Shown here: positions 59,649-64,000 of the stretch, in pieces
Layout of the letters: each line of letters opens with the position of its first letter
How positions within the stretch are numbered: the first letter of the stretch is position 1
Source of the DNA: Glaciecola nitratireducens FR1064
Lineage (GTDB): Bacteria > Pseudomonadota > Gammaproteobacteria > Enterobacterales > Alteromonadaceae
Assembly (NCBI RefSeq): GCF_000226565.1
Contig: NC_016041.1
Span: 3,844,001-3,908,000, forward strand
Direction: 5' to 3'
DNA: 64,000 bases
Position numbers and translations under genes: made by a program
The notes under the pieces: generated by a model
Database searches by the model: none
What the model saw: the letters and a program-made list of their open reading frames with translations, nothing else
Told to the model about the DNA's origin: nothing

Positions 59649-60314
59649 TTAATTAATATCGTGCAAAAGACTCAAGTAATCATTAGTAGTCATGTGCCCG
59701 TGGATCTCATTTTCTGGCAGCTTACTATCAGGGTTTGTAATACCTAGGGTGTACGCAATCCCATATTCCTTTGCAGCATCTAATATCACCTGGCTGTCAT
59801 CTACAAATAGAGTTTTTGCCGGGTCAAAATTAAGATGGGCCTGCAGCTTCTGCCATAGCAACTGCGATTCTTTGGTTACCCCAAACTGATGAGTAGAAAT
59901 AAGTTCATCAATATGCTCGTCCAATTGTGTCTTCTCTACTTTTAAAGACAAACTTCCAGGGTGCGCGTTGGTAACCAATACCACTTTTTTCTGACTTGCT
60001 TTGAGCGCATCTAAAAAGGGTAAAGTATCGGGACGAAGGCTAATTAAATGCGATATTTCCTGCTTTGCCACAATAATATCCAAATCAAGCTGCTCAGCCC
60101 AATAGTCAAGACAGTACCACTGTATTTGGCCCTGAACTTTAGCATAAGAGTCGCGCATTTCTTGCTTGCACTGCTCTATACTTTTACCCTGCTTCTCGGA
60201 CATCTTTTGAGGAATATGCTCTAACCAAAATTGATTGTCGAAATGCAAATCAAGTAAGGTTCCATCCATATCCAATAAAACAGTTTCTATGTTATGCCAT
60301 GGTAAAAGTGCCAA
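59649..60314 (-). CDS. yrfG: GMP/IMP nucleotidase YrfG (HAD family)
   Basis: A 221-residue haloacid-dehalogenase-type phosphatase (E. coli YrfG 222). Motif I LLDMDGTLLD, motif II VLVTNAH, a cap domain with SYAKVQGQIQWYCLDYW and motif III TLFVDDSQVILDAA are intact. It hydrolyses purine 5'-nucleotides in E. coli. It diverges from nudE, a pairing shared with E. coli. Confidence 0.93.
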   Translation of the reverse strand: MALLPWHNIETVLLDMDGTLLDLHFDNQFWLEHIPQKMSEKQGKSIEQCKQEMRDSYAKVQGQIQWYCLDYWAEQLDLDIIVAKQEISHLISLRPDTLPFLDALKASQKKVVLVTNAHPGSLSLKVEKTQLDEHIDELISTHQFGVTKESQLLWQKLQAHLNFDPAKTLFVDDSQVILDAAKEYGIAYTLGITNPDSKLPENEIHGHMTTNDYLSLLHDIN

Positions 60315-60383
60315 GCGATTTTCCTTGTGATAATGTAAGCAATATAGGATTCTAAAGTATCAATAGCTTATCGTGAATTAGGA

Positions 60384-60950
60384 ATGAGTAAAATAGACAA
60401 TAAAAAAGAGTTACCAACGATCCACAGCGCAGAAATCGTCGCTAAATCTAAGTTTTTTAAAGTTGAAAAGCTGAACCTTGAATTTAGCAATGGCGCAACC
60501 CGAGAGTTCGAAAGAATGGTGGGCGCGGGACGCGGCGCCGTTATGATTGTGCCATTGAAAGATGCTGATACGATGTTGCTCATTCGTGAGTACGCTTGCG
60601 GAACCCACTCCTACCAGTTAGGTTTCCCCAAAGGCCTAATTGATCCTGGAGAGACATCGGAGCAAGCGGCCAATAGAGAGTTACAAGAAGAGGTTGGCTA
60701 CAAAGCCGACACACTTCATGCGCTGCATACGGTGCATATGGCCCCCACATTTTTTGATGCAAAGATGCATATCCTGATTGCCGAACACTTAACGCCGCAG
60801 TCATTAGAAGGCGATGAGCCAGAGCCATTAGAGGTGATTGAATGGCCTGTGGCCAAAGTAGATGAGCTACTCGCAAGAGACGACTTTGTCGAAGCCCGAA
60901 GCGTGGCAGCATTGCTGTTATTGCAAAAATGGAAGAAGGAAAATAACTAA
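60384..60950 (+). CDS. nudE: ADP compounds hydrolase NudE
   Basis: A 188-residue Nudix enzyme (E. coli 186) hydrolysing ADP-ribose, Ap3A and NADH. The Nudix box starts at GLIDPGETSEQAANRELQEE with the following VGY, near residues 90-112. The cysQ start codon directly follows its stop, so the two are coupled, as is common in gamma-proteobacteria. Confidence 0.96.
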   Translation: MSKIDNKKELPTIHSAEIVAKSKFFKVEKLNLEFSNGATREFERMVGAGRGAVMIVPLKDADTMLLIREYACGTHSYQLGFPKGLIDPGETSEQAANRELQEEVGYKADTLHALHTVHMAPTFFDAKMHILIAEHLTPQSLEGDEPEPLEVIEWPVAKVDELLARDDFVEARSVAALLLLQKWKKENN

Positions 60951-61766
60951 GTGCACCATTCCATTGCAGAGTTACTAGAAATAGCTAAAGAAGCCGCCTG
61001 TACTGCAGGACAAGAAGTCTTAGATATCTACGACAAAGGCGTTTTCGAAGAATACGCAAAAGATGACGAATCGCCAGTCACCAGCGCAGACTACCGAGCG
61101 AACGATATCATTATGAGCATCTTGCAAGAGCAGACGCCTGATATTCCAGTGATGTCTGAAGAAACACCGCAAGTGCCTCTTGAGGAGCGCGCAAAATGGA
61201 CCCGTTATTGGCTTATAGATCCTATTGACGGCACGCAAGAGTTTATTGCGCGCTCAGGTGATTTTGCTGTCAACATTGCACTGATTGAGAATAATGAACC
61301 CGTTATTGGGGTTATTTATTGGCCCACCGGTGAAACGCTGTATTTTGCAAGTAAAGACCAAGGTGCATATAAACGCTGCAATGTTGAAACCAAAAGAATC
61401 GCGGTGAGAGAGTTCAAAGTACCTAGCGAAGACGTGATCATGATTGCAATTAGTCGTCGACAATCGCGTGAAAAAGTGTTCAATAAAATGTCAGATAAAC
61501 GCGTGTACCAAACGCTACCGGCGGGCAGTTGCTCGTTAAAAGCCTGTTTCATTGCCGAAGGTAAGGCTGACGTATTCATGCGTTTAGGTGTTACGGGTGA
61601 ATGGGATACTGGTGCCTCTCAATGCATTATTAACGAAGCCGGCGGCAGAATTGTCGCCGCCACATTTGATGAACTCAGCTATAACCAGCGCGATTCAGTT
61701 GAAAACCCAGATTTCGTGGTACTAGGTGATCAGCGCGTACATTGGGAAAGCGTCATTCAGTATTAA
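60951..61766 (+). CDS. cysQ: 3'(2'),5'-bisphosphate nucleotidase CysQ
   Basis: A 271-residue inositol-monophosphatase-fold enzyme that removes pAp formed in sulfate assimilation. Metal-site motifs: SEE in VMSEETP (about 66-72), IDPIDGTQEFIARSGDF (about 91-107) and GVTGEWDTGASQCI (about 208-221). It starts at GTG directly after the nudE stop, with AGAAGGA upstream. E. coli CysQ is 246 residues; the excess is mainly at the C-terminus. Confidence 0.95.
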   Translation: MHHSIAELLEIAKEAACTAGQEVLDIYDKGVFEEYAKDDESPVTSADYRANDIIMSILQEQTPDIPVMSEETPQVPLEERAKWTRYWLIDPIDGTQEFIARSGDFAVNIALIENNEPVIGVIYWPTGETLYFASKDQGAYKRCNVETKRIAVREFKVPSEDVIMIAISRRQSREKVFNKMSDKRVYQTLPAGSCSLKACFIAEGKADVFMRLGVTGEWDTGASQCIINEAGGRIVAATFDELSYNQRDSVENPDFVVLGDQRVHWESVIQY

Positions 61767-61996
61767 CGGTCTTAAACCCCGTCTTTCTTGCGGAGGCAGG
61801 AATCTCCCCGATGCTACCTCTAATTGTTCAACATTTGCACATCGCAAATACCGTGATTGAGATGAAATATAAATGTTAACTATTATTAAAAAATACGATG
61901 AACTGGGATTTAGGTGGGTTGATTAGGAGATTTCGGTGGCTGCAAACGTTTGATAAAAAACTTTTTGAAGGAAGACGGCTTAGTCACAACACTTAG

Positions 61997-63115
61997 TTAA
62001 TGTTGATTCAGTTCGATGTTCGACACTTCCTTCATGACATGCTGGCAAGCAAGCCTATAACCGAGCGCTAATTCATCTGGCGTCAAACGCTCACGATCAG
62101 CGGCTGTAATCAACAATTCAGGTTCACCTTTAAATTTGCAAGTACCGCAAAGGCCACCGCCACCGCATATTGATCTAATCTCGATATTACTGGCGCTGAG
62201 TGCGTCAAGAATAGAACTATTTGCGCTTGCTGATAGTGTCACCGCTTTTGGGAGCTTTTCGCTATGAACGAGCAACATTTTATTTCGATCAAACCACGTT
62301 ATTTTGATGCGCCCGTCGCTAAAAAGTCGGTACAGCCCCCATGCCCCAGTGCCCGACAATAAAAGCGTCATTACGGCAAATATCTTAATAAACCAATTGT
62401 TAAAACTCCCTTCTTCAGCATAATCCATGAAGTGCAGCATCAGCAAAAGATCACGCCAGCGTGTTTCGTCATTCACATGTGCAATCACATCACCGGTTTG
62501 TGCTCGGATATAAATACTCGTTTGACTGACATCATCAACGTTAATTTGCCAAACGGCATTGCGCTCACGGGGTAGGTCTTCTATAGGCGGGTATAACAAG
62601 CCTGCTACAGACATTTTCTCTGATTGGTCTGCTGATAGATTAGGATTTTGGGTCTGAGAAGATCCAAACGCGCTATCTTTATACGAAAAGCGAGCTATCT
62701 GATAGATTAATTTTTTATCAGTAGGTGCTAATTCCTCTGCGCTTAAATCAATTAATTCACCGCTTATCGCATCCACGAGTTTATAGTGCGACGCTTGGTA
62801 GTCATGCTGCCCTGCATTTATTTTTAACTTATAGATTACTTGATCAAATAGACGACTAAGCTCAATTTCGCTTGTCATGGGATAGTTTTTTAATAATGAT
62901 TTAACGCTAACAAAAGGTGTATTTACAGCGCCTGAATTGTCGTCAGTATTTTCATAAAAGCGAGCAAAAGAAGTCGGATTATTACGCACCAAAGTGTCGC
63001 GACCAGCAGCCTTATCCATATCAAGCTTACCCAGCAAAAAGCCTGAACCAAGCCAGATAAATAGCTGTATGAAAACAGCTAGGGATAGCCACTTATGCAC
63101 CCGTTTAAACATCAT
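61997..63115 (-). CDS. PepSY-type membrane protein fused to a 2Fe-2S ferredoxin domain
   Basis: A 372-residue protein with two membrane helices (about 9-28 and 240-265) enclosing a periplasmic domain with PepSY-like features, then a C-terminal plant-type ferredoxin domain placed in the cytoplasm by topology. The cluster ligands are Cys317, Cys323, Cys326 and Cys357 (CGGGGLCGTC...CQH), the spacing seen in NqrF. It overlaps the upstream PepSY gene by four bases. Such proteins may move electrons across the inner membrane, for example for ferric-siderophore or flavin reduction; this is inference. Confidence 0.82.
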   Translation of the reverse strand: MMFKRVHKWLSLAVFIQLFIWLGSGFLLGKLDMDKAAGRDTLVRNNPTSFARFYENTDDNSGAVNTPFVSVKSLLKNYPMTSEIELSRLFDQVIYKLKINAGQHDYQASHYKLVDAISGELIDLSAEELAPTDKKLIYQIARFSYKDSAFGSSQTQNPNLSADQSEKMSVAGLLYPPIEDLPRERNAVWQINVDDVSQTSIYIRAQTGDVIAHVNDETRWRDLLLMLHFMDYAEEGSFNNWFIKIFAVMTLLLSGTGAWGLYRLFSDGRIKITWFDRNKMLLVHSEKLPKAVTLSASANSSILDALSASNIEIRSICGGGGLCGTCKFKGEPELLITAADRERLTPDELALGYRLACQHVMKEVSNIELNQH

Positions 63116-63873
63116 GAGGTAGCGCCTTCCAACTTATTCTTAAACAAGCGAAACCAGAGCAATACAAGGCCAGATAATGCGGCGAGAAAACCACTAACGC
63201 TAAATACATTTAACAACAGATTGTTTATATCTTCACCTTCATAGTAGTCCATGATGTGAAGCCGCCACAGTAAATCAAAAATACGCCAAGTATTTTTTCT
63301 CACCGTGACTATCTCGCCGTTTGTGCTGCTCACATAAAGGGTAGGCGAGTTGACGCCAAAAAAGTCAATCCGCCAAAGCGGTAGTGGACGAAACGCAATT
63401 TCACTGGGTGGGTTTTCAGTAATTAATTCAATCTGTTTTACTTCTTTAGATTCTTTCAAACTACCAATAGCAAGCTCAAGTGCGAGCGATTCTGAGATGC
63501 TGTCGATTAGCGTTCCGGTGCTCGCATCCAAGATCATCTGTCCATTATCAGTAAACCGATAAACTGGGGTTATACCCAACCAACCTAGGGTGATATTTTT
63601 GGCATCAGGGTAGAGAAGAACGACTTCATTAATATCGACACTAATAGACCGTCGTGTTTCTTGAGAGGCTTTTTGACCTGAACTGTTATGCTCATTTTGA
63701 CGAGTGTCATCTGCGTAGACGAGGACTGGTTGCTTAGCGCTAAGTAAGTCCTCACCATGAATACTGTGAATATCTATAAGCACCATATAAAGGCCACTAA
63801 AAGACCATATCAGAAACTGCAGTCCGACGAACAACATAAGCCATCGATGATATCGGCGAACTGCTGTTACCAT
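63112..63873 (-). CDS. PepSY-type membrane protein
   Basis: A 253-residue protein with N- and C-terminal membrane helices (about 10-33 and 219-243) enclosing a periplasmic region. RYHRWLMLFVGLQFLIWSFSGLYMVL and LLWRLHIMDYYEGEDINNLLL resemble the halves of PepSY_TM-type proteins that accompany iron uptake. It shares the HxxDY segment (LHIMDYYE) with the ferredoxin-fused neighbour (LHFMDYAE), so the two are probably paralogues forming a complex. Its start directly follows the stop of an upstream frame. Confidence 0.8.
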   Translation of the reverse strand: MVTAVRRYHRWLMLFVGLQFLIWSFSGLYMVLIDIHSIHGEDLLSAKQPVLVYADDTRQNEHNSSGQKASQETRRSISVDINEVVLLYPDAKNITLGWLGITPVYRFTDNGQMILDASTGTLIDSISESLALELAIGSLKESKEVKQIELITENPPSEIAFRPLPLWRIDFFGVNSPTLYVSSTNGEIVTVRKNTWRIFDLLWRLHIMDYYEGEDINNLLLNVFSVSGFLAALSGLVLLWFRLFKNKLEGATS

Positions 63874-64000
63874 TTAAAACTCATTAATATGCTTACTCAA
63901 GTAGGTCCGTTTCCATATTAAATAGATGATCGACAAAATTAGCAAACTCAAATTCGTCGCCGCGTTAATTATGCTCAAATTGATTATCAATCGCACAATG
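63874..64000 (-). CDS. C-terminal end of a small membrane protein (runs off the right edge)
   Basis: On the minus strand an open frame enters from the right edge and gives 41 residues with one hydrophobic helix (about NLSLLILSIIYLIW) and a short basic tail ending in HINEF. Its TAA stop lies directly before the ATG of the PepSY gene at 63873, a spacing typical of an operon. The family cannot be named from this piece. Confidence 0.5.
   Translation of the reverse strand, partial: IVRLIINLSIINAATNLSLLILSIIYLIWKRTYLSKHINEF

Noticed and set aside
62012-62024. TTCGATGTTCGAC, one mismatch from the island palindrome
   Set aside because: It lies inside the 3' coding end of the PepSY-ferredoxin gene and breaks the conserved CGAA half. 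Treated as chance.

Overview
The window looks like a chromosomal segment of a marine gamma-proteobacterium of the Alteromonas/Glaciecola/Paraglaciecola type. This rests on gene content and order (dusB-fis, prmA, accBC after aroQ, fxsA next to groESL and dsbD, ompR-envZ beside hslOR, a gspC-N operon followed by yjjX, yrfG, nudE and cysQ), moderate GC, and the abundance of GGDEF proteins and TonB-dependent uptake. No rRNA, tRNA, CRISPR array, insertion sequence or phage gene was seen.

Layout. (1) 1-5.9 kb: the start of a UvrA-type ATPase gene; a copper-export pair (cupredoxin plus CopA) behind a textbook CueR-type promoter; the manganese exporter MntP; a DUF4350-like lipoprotein; a YceI protein. 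(2) 6.0-19.9 kb: an accessory catabolic island. leuD, leuC, wrbA and a citrate-synthase-like gene run leftward. A family III CoA-transferase and an IclR regulator run rightward. Then follow a TonB-dependent receptor, a VOC protein, an alpha/beta hydrolase, an AidB-like acyl-CoA dehydrogenase, an HD-domain protein, the remnant of an AhpD-like gene and a beta-lactamase-like serine hydrolase. Four copies of the palindrome TTCGATNNNCGAA lie upstream of the divergent operons, of iclR and of the receptor gene, so the IclR protein probably controls the island. (3) 19.9-29.2 kb: a periplasmic-sensor diguanylate cyclase, groESL with a sigma-32-type promoter, fxsA, a dsbD with a duplicated sensor-side domain, a STAS protein and a double-receiver GGDEF protein. 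(4) 29.7-41.4 kb: housekeeping genes aroQ-accB-accC, prmA, dusB-fis, purH, purD and a phosphoribulokinase-like gene, with several small uncharacterised proteins between them. (5) 41.7-46.2 kb: ompR-envZ, a DUF808 membrane protein that apparently starts at an AUU codon, and the redox/heat chaperone genes hslO-hslR. (6) 46.3-57.9 kb: a complete, tightly overlapping type II secretion operon gspC to gspN. (7) 58.1-64 kb: a receiver-GGDEF protein, yjjX, yrfG, nudE, cysQ and a PepSY membrane-protein operon whose second gene is fused to a 2Fe-2S ferredoxin domain.

The least ordinary part is the island at 6-19 kb. Its enzymes could form a route in which a branched dicarboxylic acid is hydrated or isomerised by LeuCD, activated by the CoA-transferase and cleaved by the citrate-synthase-like enzyme, fed by ring- or ester-opening enzymes and imported through the TonB receptor. 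The substrate cannot be read from sequence. The citrate-synthase-like protein carries Asn where the family's catalytic Asp is expected.
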